A DNA stretch of 64,000 bases from Chamaea fasciata (lineage: Eukaryota; Chordata; Aves; Passeriformes; Sylviidae). The DNA lies in the NCBI GenBank assembly GCA_029207755.1, contig JARCOQ010000079.1, forward strand, positions 186,001-250,000, in the 5' to 3' direction. Within the stretch, counting starts at the first letter, position 1. Every line of letters starts with the position of its first letter. The position numbers and the translations under genes were made by a program. The notes under the pieces are model-generated. The model saw only the letters and a list, made by a program, of their open reading frames with translations. It was not told the origin of the DNA and did not search any database. Shown here in pieces: positions 52,233 through 63,384 of this stretch.

Positions 52233-53325
52233 GTTAGCAACCAGAGTCATAGATCCGAATCCAGATGGAGACGGTCCAGATGGACACTGGTCCGGATGGT
52301 GACCAGAGCCATTCCTCCCACCTTGTATTGATAGTGGTCTTGCCAGACCCCGAGGCATGCATCCCACTCTGGATGGCCAGTGGTCTGGATGGGCCCCAGA
52401 CCATGGATCCCCTATGAATGGACACTGGTCTAGATGGACCCCAGAGCCATGGATTCCAGCTGGACACTGGTGTGGATGGACACCAGAGCCATGGATGCCA
52501 CTGTGGATGGACACTGGTTTGGATGGACATAAGAGCCATGGATCCCAATCTGGATGGACGCTGCTGTGAATAGACCCCAGAGCCATGGATCCCACAGTGG
52601 ATTGACAGTGGTCAGGATGGACACCAGAGCAATGGATGCCACTGTGGATGGACGCAGGTAGAGATGCACACCAGAGTAATGGTGTCCGCTCTGGATGGAC
52701 ACTGGTCTGGATAGACACCAGAACCCTGGCTTCCACTCTGGATGGACGCTTGCCTGAATAGACAAAAGAGCTATGGATCCCAGCTTGACCCTGGTCTGGA
52801 TGGACACCAGAGCCATGAATCCCACTCTGAATGCACACTACTCATGATGGACACAAGAGCCATGCATCCCTCTGTGGATGGAGCCTGGTTTGAATGGACA
52901 ACACAGCCACGCATCCAGATGGACACCAGATCCGTGGATCCCAACTGGACAGTGGTCTCGATGGACACCAGTGCCATGGATCCCACTGTGGATGGACACT
53001 GGTATGGATAGACATCAGAGCCTTGGATCCCAGCTTGACTGTGTTCTGGATGGAGAGCAGAGTCTTGGATTGGACTCTGGATGGATACTGCTCCAGATGG
53101 ACAGCAGAGTCTTGGATTGGACTCTGGATGGATACTGCTCCAGATGGAACGCAGAGCCATGGATCCCACTCTTGGTGGATACTGGTCTGGATGGACTCCA
53201 GAGCCATGGATCCGTCTCTGGATGGACACAGTTCTGGATGGACACAAGAGCCATAGATCCAAATTGGAACCTCTTCTGGATGGATGCAAGGGCCATGGAT
53301 TCCACTCTGGATGGATACTGCTCCA
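52233..53325 (+). repeat. HOR unit L (1,093 bp)
   Basis: Partner of unit 48449 with GAGACGGTCC near 52269 and the same monomer 4, 10, 14 and 15 variants. Confidence 0.93.
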
Positions 53326-54122
53326 GTTAGCAACCAGAGTCATAGATCCGAATCCAGATGGAGACTGGTCCAGATGGACACTGGTCCGGATGGTGACCAG
53401 AGCCATTCCTCCCACCTTGTATTGATAGTGGTCTTGCCAGACCCCGAGGCATGCATCCCACTCTGGATGGCCAGTGGTCTGGATGGGCACCAGACCATGG
53501 ATCCCCTATGAATGGACACTGGTCTAGATGGACGCCAGAGCCATGGATTCCAGCTGGACACTGGTGTGGATGGACACCAGAGCCATGGATGCCACTGTGG
53601 ATGGACACTGGTTTGGATGGACATAAGAGCCACGGATCCCAATCTGGATGGACGCTGCTGTGAATAGACACCAGAGCCATAAATTCCACAGTGGATTGAC
53701 AGTGGTCAGGATGGACACCAGAGCAATGGATGCCACTGTGGATGGACGCAGGTAGAGATGCACACCAGAGTAATGGTGTCCGCTCTGGATGGACACTGGT
53801 ATGGATAGACATCAGAGCCTTGGATCCCAGCTTGACTGTGTTCTGGATGGAGAGCAGAGTCTTGGATTGGACTCTGGATGGATACTGCTCCAGATGGACA
53901 GCAGAGTCTTGGATTGGACTCTGGATGGATACTGCTCCAGATGGAAGGCAGAGCCATGGATCCCACTCTTGGTGGATACTGGTCTGGATGGACTCCAGAG
54001 CCATGGATCCGTCTCTGGATGGACACAGTTCTGGATGGACACAAGAGCCATAGATCCAAATTGGAACCTCTTCTGGATGGATGCAAGGGCCATGGATTCC
54101 ACTCTGGATGGATACTGCTCCA
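53326..54122 (+). repeat. HOR unit S (797 bp)
   Basis: GCCATAAATTCC near 53687, GGAAGGCAG near 53943 and GGGCACCAGACC in monomer 3. Last S of the strictly alternating stretch. Confidence 0.94.
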
Positions 54123-56659
54123 GTTAGCAACCAGAGTCATAGATCCGAATCCAGATGGAGACTGGTCCAGATGGACACTGGTCCGGATGGTGACCAGAGC
54201 CATTCCTCCCACCTTGTATTGATAGTGGTCTTGCCAGACCCCGAGGCATGCATCCCACTCTGGATGGCCAGTGGTCTGGATGGGCACCAGACCATGGATC
54301 CCCTATGAATGGACACTGGTCTAGATGGACGCCAGAGCCATGGATTCCAGCTGGACACTGGTGTGGATGGACACCAGAGCCATGGATCCCACTGTGGATG
54401 GACACTGGTATGGATAGACATCAGAGCCTTGGATCCCAGCTTGACTGTGTTCTGGATGGAGAGCAGAGTCTTGGATTGGACTCTAGATGGATACTGCTCC
54501 AGATGGACACCAGAGCCATGGATCCCACTTTGGATGGATCCCAGTCTGGATAGACTCCAGAGCCATGGATCCGTCTCTGGATGGACGCTGGTCTGGATGG
54601 ACACCCGAGCCATGGATCCAAATTGGAGCCTGGTCTGGATGGATACAAGGGCCATGGATTCCACCCTTGATGGACACTTGTGGAGATAGCAACCAGAGGC
54701 ATGGATTCGACTCGAGATGGACACTGGTCCTGAAGGACAGTGGTCTAGATGGTGACCAGAGCCATTCCTCCCACCTTGTATTGACTCTTGCCAGACCCCG
54801 AGGCATGGATCCCACTCTGGATGGCCAGTGGTCTGGATGGGCACCAGACCATGGCTCCCCTATGAATGGACACTGGTCTTGACGGACGCCAGAGCCATGG
54901 ATTCCAGCTGGACACTGCTGTGGATGGACACCAGAGCAATGGATGCCACTGTGGATGGATACTGGTTTGGATGGACATAAGAGCCACGGATCCCAATCTA
55001 GACGGACGCTGCTGTGAATAGACCCCAGAGCCATGGATCCCACAGTGGATTGACAGTGGTCAGGATGGACACCAGAGCAATGGATGCCACTGTGGATGGA
55101 TACTGGTTTGGATGGACATAAGAGCCACGGATCCCAATCTAGACGGACGCTGCTGTGAATAGACCCCAGAGCCATGGATCCCACAGTGGATTGACACTGG
55201 TCAGGATAGACACCAGAACCCTGGCTTCCAGTCTGGATGGACGCTTGCCTGAATAGACAAAAGAGCTATGGATCCCAGCTTGACACTGGTCTGGATGGAC
55301 ACCAGAGCCATGGATCCCACTCTGAATGCACACTACTCATGATGGACACAAGAGCCATGCATCCCTCTGTGGATGGAGCCTGGTTTGAATGGACAGCACA
55401 GCCACGCATCCAGAAGGACACCAGAGCCGTGGATCCCAACTGCACAGTGGTCTGGATGGACACCAGAGCCATGGATCCCACTGTGGATGGACCCTGGTAC
55501 AGATAGACAGCATAGCCATGGATGCAAAGTGGACACTGCTCCAGATGGATAATGATCTGGATGGACGCCAAAGCCATGGATCCCACTCTGGATGCACGCT
55601 GTTCTTGATGGACACAGGAGTCATGCACGGGTCTGTAGATGGAGCCTGGTATGAATGGACAGCACAGCCACGTATCCAGATGGATACTTGCCCAGATGGA
55701 CAGCAGAGCCGTGGATCTGAAGTGGACAGTGGTCTGGATGGAAACCAGAGCAATGGATCCCACTGTGGATGGACACTGGTATGGATAGACCTCAGAGCCT
55801 TGGATCCCAGCTTTACTCTGTTCTAAATAGACTCCAGAGCCATAGATCCGTCTCTGGATGGATGCTGGTCTGGATGGACACCAGAGCCATGGATCCAAAT
55901 TGGAGCCTGGTCTGGATGGATACAAGGGCCATGGATTCCACTCTTGATGGACACTTGTGGAGATAGCAACCAGAGGCATGGATTCGACTCGAGATGGACA
56001 CTGGTCCTGAAGGACAGTGGTCTAGATGGTGACCAGAGCCATTCCTCCCACCTTGTATTGACTCTTGCCAGACCCCGAGGCATGGATCCCACTCTGGATG
56101 GCCAGTGGTCTGGATGGGCCCCAGACCATGGCTCCCCTATCAATGGACACTGGTCTAGATGGATGCCAGAGCCAATGACTCCAGCTGGACACTGGTGTGG
56201 ATGGACACCAGAGCAGTGGATGCCACTGTGGATGGATACAGGTTTGGATGGACATAAGAGCCACGGATCCCAATCTAGATGGACGCTGCTGTGAATAGAC
56301 CCCAGAGCCATGGATCCCACTGTGGATGGACACTGGTATGGACAGACATCAGAGCCTTGGATCCCAGCTTGACTGTGTTCTGGATGGAGAGCAGAGTCTT
56401 GGATTGGACTCTGGATGGATACTGCTCCAGATGGACAGCAGAGTCTTGGATTGGACTCTGGATGGATACTGCTCCAGATGGAACGCAGAGCCATGGATCC
56501 CACTCTTGGTGGATACTGCTCTGGATGGACTCCAGAGCCATGGATCCGTCTCTGGATGGACACAGTTCTGGATGGACACAAGAGCCATAGATCCAAATTG
56601 GAACCTCTTTTGGATGGATGCAAGGGCCATGGATTCCACTCTGGATGGATACTGCTCCA
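54123..56659 (+). repeat. Composite block C, 2,537 bp, with 141-bp tandem repeat
   Basis: Sub-blocks 54123-54684 (562 bp), 54685-55961 (1,277 bp) and 55962-56659 (698 bp). The first joins monomer 5 directly to monomer 17 near 54382. The second contains a 141-bp (3 x 47) direct repeat of monomers 6, 7 and 8: TGGATGCCACTG starts at 54940 and again at 55081. The second copy breaks off within monomer 8 into monomer 10 near 55200. The diverged copy of monomers 13-18 follows, at about 55610-55840. Confidence 0.9.
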
Positions 56660-57756
56660 GTTAGCAACCAGAGTCATAGATCCGAATCCAGATGGAGACT
56701 GGTCCAGATGGACACTGGTCCAGATGGTGACCAGAGCCATTCCTCCCACCTTGTATTGATAGTGGTCTTGCAGACCCCGAGGCATGCATCCCACTCTGGA
56801 TGGCCAGTGGTCTGGGTGGGCCCCAGACCATGGATCCCCTATGAATGGACACTGGTCTAGATGGACGCCAGAGCCATGGATTCCAGCTGGACACTGGTGT
56901 GGATGGACACCAGAGCCATGGATGCCACTGTGGATGGACACTGGTTTGGATGGACATAAGAGCCACGGATCCCAATCTGGATGGACGCTGCTGTGAAGAG
57001 ACCCCAGAGCCATGGATCCCACAGTGGATTGACAGTGGTCAGGATGGACACCAGAGCAATGGATGCCACTGTGGATGGACACAGGTAGGTAGAGATGCAC
57101 ACCAGATTAATGGTGTCCGCTCTGGATGGACACTGGTCTGGATAGACAGCAGAACCCTGGCTTCCACTCTGGATGGACGCTTGCCTGAATAGACAAAAGA
57201 GCTATGGATCCCAGCTTGACACTGGTCTGGATGGACACCAGAGCCATGGATCCCACTCTGAATGCACACTACTCGTGATGGACACAAGAGCCATGCATCC
57301 CTCTGTGGATGGAGCCTGGTTTGAATGGACAGCACAGCCACGCATCCAGATGGACACCAGAGCCGTGGATCCCAACTGGACAGTGGTCTCGATGGACACC
57401 AGTGCCATGGATCCCACTGTGGATGGACACTGGTATGGATAGACATCAGAGCCTTGGATCCCAGCTTGACTGTGTTCTGGATGGAGAGCAGAGTCTTGGA
57501 TTGGACTCTGGATGGATACTGCTCCAGATGGACAGCAGAGTCTTGGATTGGACTCTGGATGGATACTGCTCCAGATGGAACGCAGAGACATGGATCCCAC
57601 TGTTGGTGGATACTGGTCTGGATGGACTCCAGAGCCATGGATCCGTCTCTGGATGGACACAGTTCTGGATGGACACAAGAGCCATAGATCCAAATTGGAA
57701 CCTGTTCTGGATGGATGCAAGGGCCATGGATTCCACTCTGGATGGATACTGCTCCA
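56660..57756 (+). repeat. HOR unit L (1,097 bp)
   Basis: TTGCAGACC, GAAGAGACCCC, GGTAGGTAG and CCAGATTAATGG. Private GGTCTGGGTGGGC near 56811 and CAGAGACATGG in monomer 20 near 57584. Confidence 0.93.
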
Positions 57757-58854
57757 GTTAGCAACCAGAGTCATAGATCCGAATCCAGATGGAGACTGGT
57801 CCAGATGGACACTGGTCCGGATGGTGACCAGAGCCATTCCTCCCACCTTGTATTGATAGTGGTCTTGCCAGACCCCGAGGCATGCATCCCACTCTGGATG
57901 GCCAGTGGTCTGGATGGGCCCCAGACCATGGATCCCCTATGAATGGACACTGGTCTAGATGGACGCCAGAGCCATGGATTCCAGCTGGACACTGGTGTGG
58001 ATGGACACCAGAGCCATGGATGCCACTGTGGATGGACACTGGTTTGGATGGACATAAGAGCCACGGATCCCAATCTGGATGGACGCTGCTGTGAAGAGAC
58101 CCCAGAGCCATGGATCCCACAGTGGATTGACAGTGGTCAGGATGGACACCAGAGCAATGGATGCCACTGTGGATGGACACAGGTAGGTAGAGATGCACAC
58201 CAGAGTAATGGTGTCCGCTCTGGACAAACACTGGTCTGGATAGACAGCAGAACCCTGGCTTCCACTCTGGATGGACGCTTGCCTGAATAGACAAAAGAGC
58301 TATGGATCCCAGCTTGACACTGGTCTGGATGGACACCAGAGCCATGAATCCCACTCTGAATGCACACTACTCGTGATGGACACAAGAGCCATGCATCCCT
58401 CTGTGGATGGAGCCTGGTTTGAATGGACAGCACAGCCACGCATCCAGATGGACACCAGAGCCGTGGATCCCAACTGGACAGTGGTCTCGATGGACACCAG
58501 TGCCATGGATCCCACTGTGGATGGACACTGGTATGGATAGACATCAGAGCCTTGGATCCCAGCTTGACTGTGTTCTGGATGGAGAGCAGAGTCTTGGATT
58601 GGACTCTGGATGGATACTGCTCCAGATGGACAGCAGAGTCTTGGATTGGACTCTGGATGGATACTGCTCCAGATGGAACGCAGAGCCATGGATCCCACTC
58701 TTGGTGGATACTGGTCTGGATGGACTCCAGAGCCATGGATCCGTCTCTGGATGGACACAGTTCTGGATGGACACAAGAGCCATAGATCCAAATTGGAACC
58801 TCTTCTGGATGGATGCAAGGGCCATGGATTCCACTCTGGATGGATACTGCTCCA
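57757..58854 (+). repeat. HOR unit L (1,098 bp)
   Basis: +4 from GGTAGGTAG. Private CTCTGGACAAACACTGG in monomer 10 near 58219. Confidence 0.93.
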
Positions 58855-59900
58855 GTTAGCAACCAGAGTCATAGATCTGAATCCAGATGGAGACTGGTCC
58901 AGATGGACACTGGTCCGGATGGTGACCAGAGCCATTCCTCCCACCTTGTATTGATAGTGGTCTTGCCAGACCCCGAGGCATGCATCCCACTCTGGATGGC
59001 CAGTGGTCTGGATGGGCACCAGACCATGGATCCCCTATGAATGGACACTGGTCTAGATGGACGCCAGAGCCATGGATTCCAGCTGGACACTGGTGTGGAT
59101 GGACACCAGAGCCATGGATGCCACTGTGGATGGACACTGGTTTGGATGGACATAAGAGCCACGGATCCCAATCTGGATGGACGCTGCTGTGAATAGACAC
59201 CAGAGCCATGGATCCCACAGTGGATTGACAGTGGTCAGGATGGACACCAGAGCAATGGATGCCACTGTGGATGGACGCAGGTAGAGATGCACACCAGAGT
59301 AATGGTGTCCGCTCTGGATGGACACTGGTCTGGATAGACAGCAGAACCCTGGCTTCCACTCTGGATGGACGCTTGCCTGAATAGACAAAAGAGCTATGGA
59401 TCCCAGCTTGACACTGGTCTGGATGGACACCAGAGCCATGAATCCCACTCTGAATGCACACTACTCGTGATGGACACAAGAGCCATGCATCCCTCTGTGG
59501 ATGGAGCCTGGTTTGAATGGACAGCACAGCCACGCATCCAGATGGACACCAGAGCCGTGGATCCCAACTGGACAGTGGTCTCGATGGACACCAGTGCCAT
59601 GGATCCCACTGTGGATGGACACTGGTATGGATAGACATCAGAGCCTTGGATCCCAGCTTGACTGTGTTCTGGATGGAGAGCAGAGTCTTGGATTGGACTC
59701 TGGATGGATACTGCTCCAGATGGAACGCAGAGCCATGGATCCCACTTTGGTGGATACTGGTCTGGATGGACTCCAGAGCCATGGATCCGTCTCTGGATGG
59801 ACACAGTTCTGGATGGACACAAGAGCCATAGATCCAAATTGGAACCTTTTCTGGATGGATGCAAGGGCCATGGATTCCACTCTGGATGGATACTGCTCCA
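58855..59900 (+). repeat. HOR unit L lacking one monomer (1,046 bp)
   Basis: Monomers 19 and 20, duplicates in all other L units, are reduced to one (near 59690-59740), removing 47 bp. One further base is lost in CACTTTGGTGG of monomer 21. Monomer 1 has ATCTGAATCC. Confidence 0.93.
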
Positions 59901-60697
59901 GTTAGCAACCAGAGTCATAGATCCGAATCCAGATGGAGACTGGTCCAGATGGACACTGGTCCGGATGGTGACCAGAGCCATTCCTCCCACCTTGTATTGA
60001 TAGTGGTCTTGCCAGACCCCGAGGCATGCATCCCACTCTGGATGGCCAGTGGTCTGGATGGGCCCCAGACCATGGATCCCCTATGAATGGACACTGGTCT
60101 AGATGGACGCCAGAGCCATGGATTCCAGCTGGACACTGGTGTGGATGGACACCAGAGCCATGGATGCCACTGTGGATGGACACTGGTTTGGATGGACATA
60201 AGAGCCACGGATCCCAATCTGGATGGACGCTGCTGTGAATAGACACCAGAGCCATAAATCCCACAGTGGATTGACAGTGGTCAGGATGGACACCAGAGCA
60301 ATGGATGCCACTGTGGATGGACGCAGGTAGAGATGCACACCAGAGTAATGGTGTCCGCTCTGGATGGACACTGGTATGGATAGACATCAGAGCCTTGGAT
60401 CCCAGCTTGACTGTGTTCTGGATGGAGAGCAGAGTCTTGGATTGGACTCTGGATGGATACTGCTCCAGATGGACAGCAGAGTCTTGGATTGGACTCTGGA
60501 TGGATACTGCTCCAGATGGAACGCAGAGCCATGGATCCCACTGTTGGTGGATACTGGTCTGGATGGACTCCAGAGCCATGGATCCGTCTCTGGATGGACA
60601 CAGTTCTGGATGGACACAAGAGCCATAGATCCAAATTGGAACCTCTTCTGGATGGATGCAAGGGCCATGGATTCCACTCTGGATGGATACTGCTCCA
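59901..60697 (+). repeat. HOR unit S (797 bp)
   Basis: GCCATAAATCCC and ACTGTTGG. It is followed directly by another S unit, the only S-S neighbour pair in the window. Confidence 0.94.
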
Positions 60698-61494
60698 GTT
60701 AGCAACCAGAGTCATAGATCCGAATCCAGATGGAGACTGGTCCAGATGGACACTGGTCCGGATGGTGACCAGAGCCATTCCTCCCACCTTGTATTGATAG
60801 TGGTCTTGCCAGACCCCGAGGCATGCATCCCACTCTGGATGGCCAGTGGTCTGGATGGGCCCCAGACCATGGATCCCCTATGAATGGACACTGGTCTAGA
60901 TGGACGCCAGAGCCATGGATTCCAGCTGGACACTGGTGTGGATGGACACCAGAGCCATGGATGCCACTGTGGATGGACACTGGTTTGGATGGACATAAGA
61001 GCCACGGATCCCAATCTAGATGGACGCTGCTGTGAATAGACACCAGAGCCATAAATCCCACAGTGGATTGACAGTGGTCAGGATGGACACCAGAGCAATG
61101 GATGCCACTGTGGATGGACGCAGGTAGAGATGCACACCAGAGTAATGGTGTCCGCTCTGGATGGACACTGGTATGGATAGACATCAGAGCCTTGGATCCC
61201 AGCTTGACTGTGTTCTGGATGGAGAGCAGAGTCTTGGATTGGACTCTGGATGGATACTGCTCCAGATGGACAGCAGAGTCTTGGATTGGACTCTGGATGG
61301 ATACTGCTCCAGATGGAACGCAGAACCATGGATCCCACTCTTGGTGGATACTGGTCTGGATGGACTCCAGAGCCATGGATCCGTCTCTGGATGGACACAG
61401 TTCTGGATGGACACAAGAGCCATAGATCCAAATTGGAACCTGTTCTGGATGGATGCAAGGGCCATGGATTCCACTCTGGATGGATACTGCTCCA
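60698..61494 (+). repeat. HOR unit S (797 bp)
   Basis: AATCTAGATGG in monomer 7, a form otherwise seen in C blocks, and CAGAACCATGG in monomer 20. Confidence 0.94.
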
Positions 61495-62587
61495 GTTAGC
61501 AACCAGAGTCATAGATCCGAATCCAGATGGAGACTGGTCCAGATGGACACTGGTCCGGATGGTGACCAGAGCCATTCCTCCCACCTTGTATTGATAGTGG
61601 TCTTGCCAGACCCCGAGGCATGCATCCCACTCTGGATGGCCAGTGGTCTGGATGGGCCCCAGACCATGGATCCCCTATGAATGGACACTGGTCTAGATGG
61701 ACGCCAGAGCCATGGATTCCAGCTGGACACTGGTGTGGATGGACACCAGAGCCATGGATGCCACTGTGGATGGACACTGGTTTGGATGGACATAAGAGCC
61801 ACGGATCCCAATCTGGATGGACGCTGCTGTGAATAGACCCCAGAGCCATGGATCCCACAGTGGATTGACAGTGGTCAGGATGGACACCAGAGCAATGGAT
61901 GCCACTGTGGATGGACGCAGATAGAGATGCACACCAGAGTAATGGTGTTCGCTCTGGATGGACACTGGTCTGGATAGACAGCAGAACCCTGGCTTCCACT
62001 CTGGATGGACGCTTGCCTGAATAGACAAAAGAGCTATGGATCCCAGCTTGACACTGGTCTGGATGGACACCAGAGCCATGAATCCCACTCTGAATGCACA
62101 CTACTCGTGATGGACACAAGAGCCATGCATCCCTCTGTGGATGGAGCCTGGTTTGAATGGACAGCACAGCCACGCATCCAGATGGACACCAGAGCCGTGG
62201 ATCCCAACTGGACAGTGGTCTGGATGGACACCAGTGCCATGGATCCCACTGTGGATGGACACTGGTATGGATAGACATCAGAGCCTTGGATCACAGCTTG
62301 ACTGTGTTCTGGATGGAGAGCAGAGTCTTGGATTGGACTCTGGATGGATACTGCTCCAGATGGACAGCAGAGTCTTGGATTGGACTCTGGATGGATACTG
62401 CTCCAGATGGAACGCAGAGCCATGGATCCCACTCTTGGTGGATACTGGTCTGGATGGACTCCAGAGCCATGGATCCGTCCTGGATGGACACAGTTCTGGA
62501 TGGACACAAAAGCCATAGATCCAAATTGGAACCTCTTCTGGATGGATGCAAGGGCCATGGATTCCACTCTGGATGGATACTGCTCCA
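61495..62587 (+). repeat. HOR unit L (1,093 bp)
   Basis: Lost T in monomer 22. Private GCAGATAGAG in monomer 9, GTGTTCGCTC in monomer 10, GGTCTGGATGGACACC in monomer 16 and GGATCACAGC in monomer 18. Confidence 0.93.
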
Positions 62588-63384
62588 GTTAGAAACCAGA
62601 GTCATAGATCCGAATCCAGATGGAGACTGGTCCAGATAGACACTGGTCCGGATGGTGACCAGAGCCATTCCTCCCACCTTGTATTGATAGTGGTCTTGCC
62701 AGACCCCGAGGCATGCATCCCACTCTGGATGGCCAGTGGTCTGGATGGGCACCAGACCATGGATCCCCTATGAATGGACACTGGTCTAGATGGACGCCAG
62801 AGCCATGGATTCCAGCTGGACACTGGTGTGGATGGACACCAGAGCCATGGATGCCACTGTGGATGGACACTGGTTTGGATGGACATAAGAGCCACGGATC
62901 CCAATCTAGATGGACGCTGCTGTGAATAGACACCAGAGCCATAAATCCCACAGTGGATTGACAGTGGTCAGGATGGACACCAGAGCAATGGATGCCACTG
63001 TGGATGGACGCAGGTAGAGATGCACACCAGAGTAATGGTGTCCGCTCTGGATGGACACTGGTATGGATAGACATCAGAGCCTTGGATCCCAGCTTGACTG
63101 TGTTCTGGATGGAGAGCAGAGTCTTGGATTGGACTCTGGATGGATACTGCTCCAGATGGACAGCAGAGTCTTGGATTGGACTCTGGATGGATACTGCTCC
63201 AGATGGAACGCAGAGCCATGGATCCCACTCTTGGTGGATACTGGTCTGGATGGACTCCAGAGCCATGGATCCGTCTCTGGATGGACACAGTTCTGGATGG
63301 ACACAAGAGCCATAGATCCAAATTGGAACCTGTTCTGGATGGATGCAAGGGCCATGGATTCCACTCTGGATGGATACTGCTCCA
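62588..63384 (+). repeat. HOR unit S (797 bp)
   Basis: Starts with the variant anchor GTTAGAAACC. AGATAGACAC in monomer 1 and AATCTAGATGG in monomer 7. Confidence 0.93.

Larger units (their letters stand above)
45758..53325 (+). repeat. 3,784-bp tandem super-repeat (S L S L) x 2
   Basis: Units of 797, 1,097, 797 and 1,093 bp occur twice in direct succession (45758-49541 and 49542-53325). Shared private variants are GAGACGGTCC (near 48485 and 52269), GGAATGCAG (near 48269 and 52053) and GACACCAGAACCC (near 48931 and 52715). Copy-specific changes I saw are GATTGATGTAAGG near 46509 and CAGAACCATGG near 50165. Confidence 0.93.
55200..58854 (+). repeat. Segmental repeat at offset 16,082 bp, copy 2
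   Basis: This is the partner of 39118-42772. A local difference is CTCTGGACAAACACTGG near 58219, where the first copy has the usual GGATGGACAC. The right boundary is abrupt: copy 1 is followed by an S unit and copy 2 by the 1,046-bp L unit. Confidence 0.88.
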
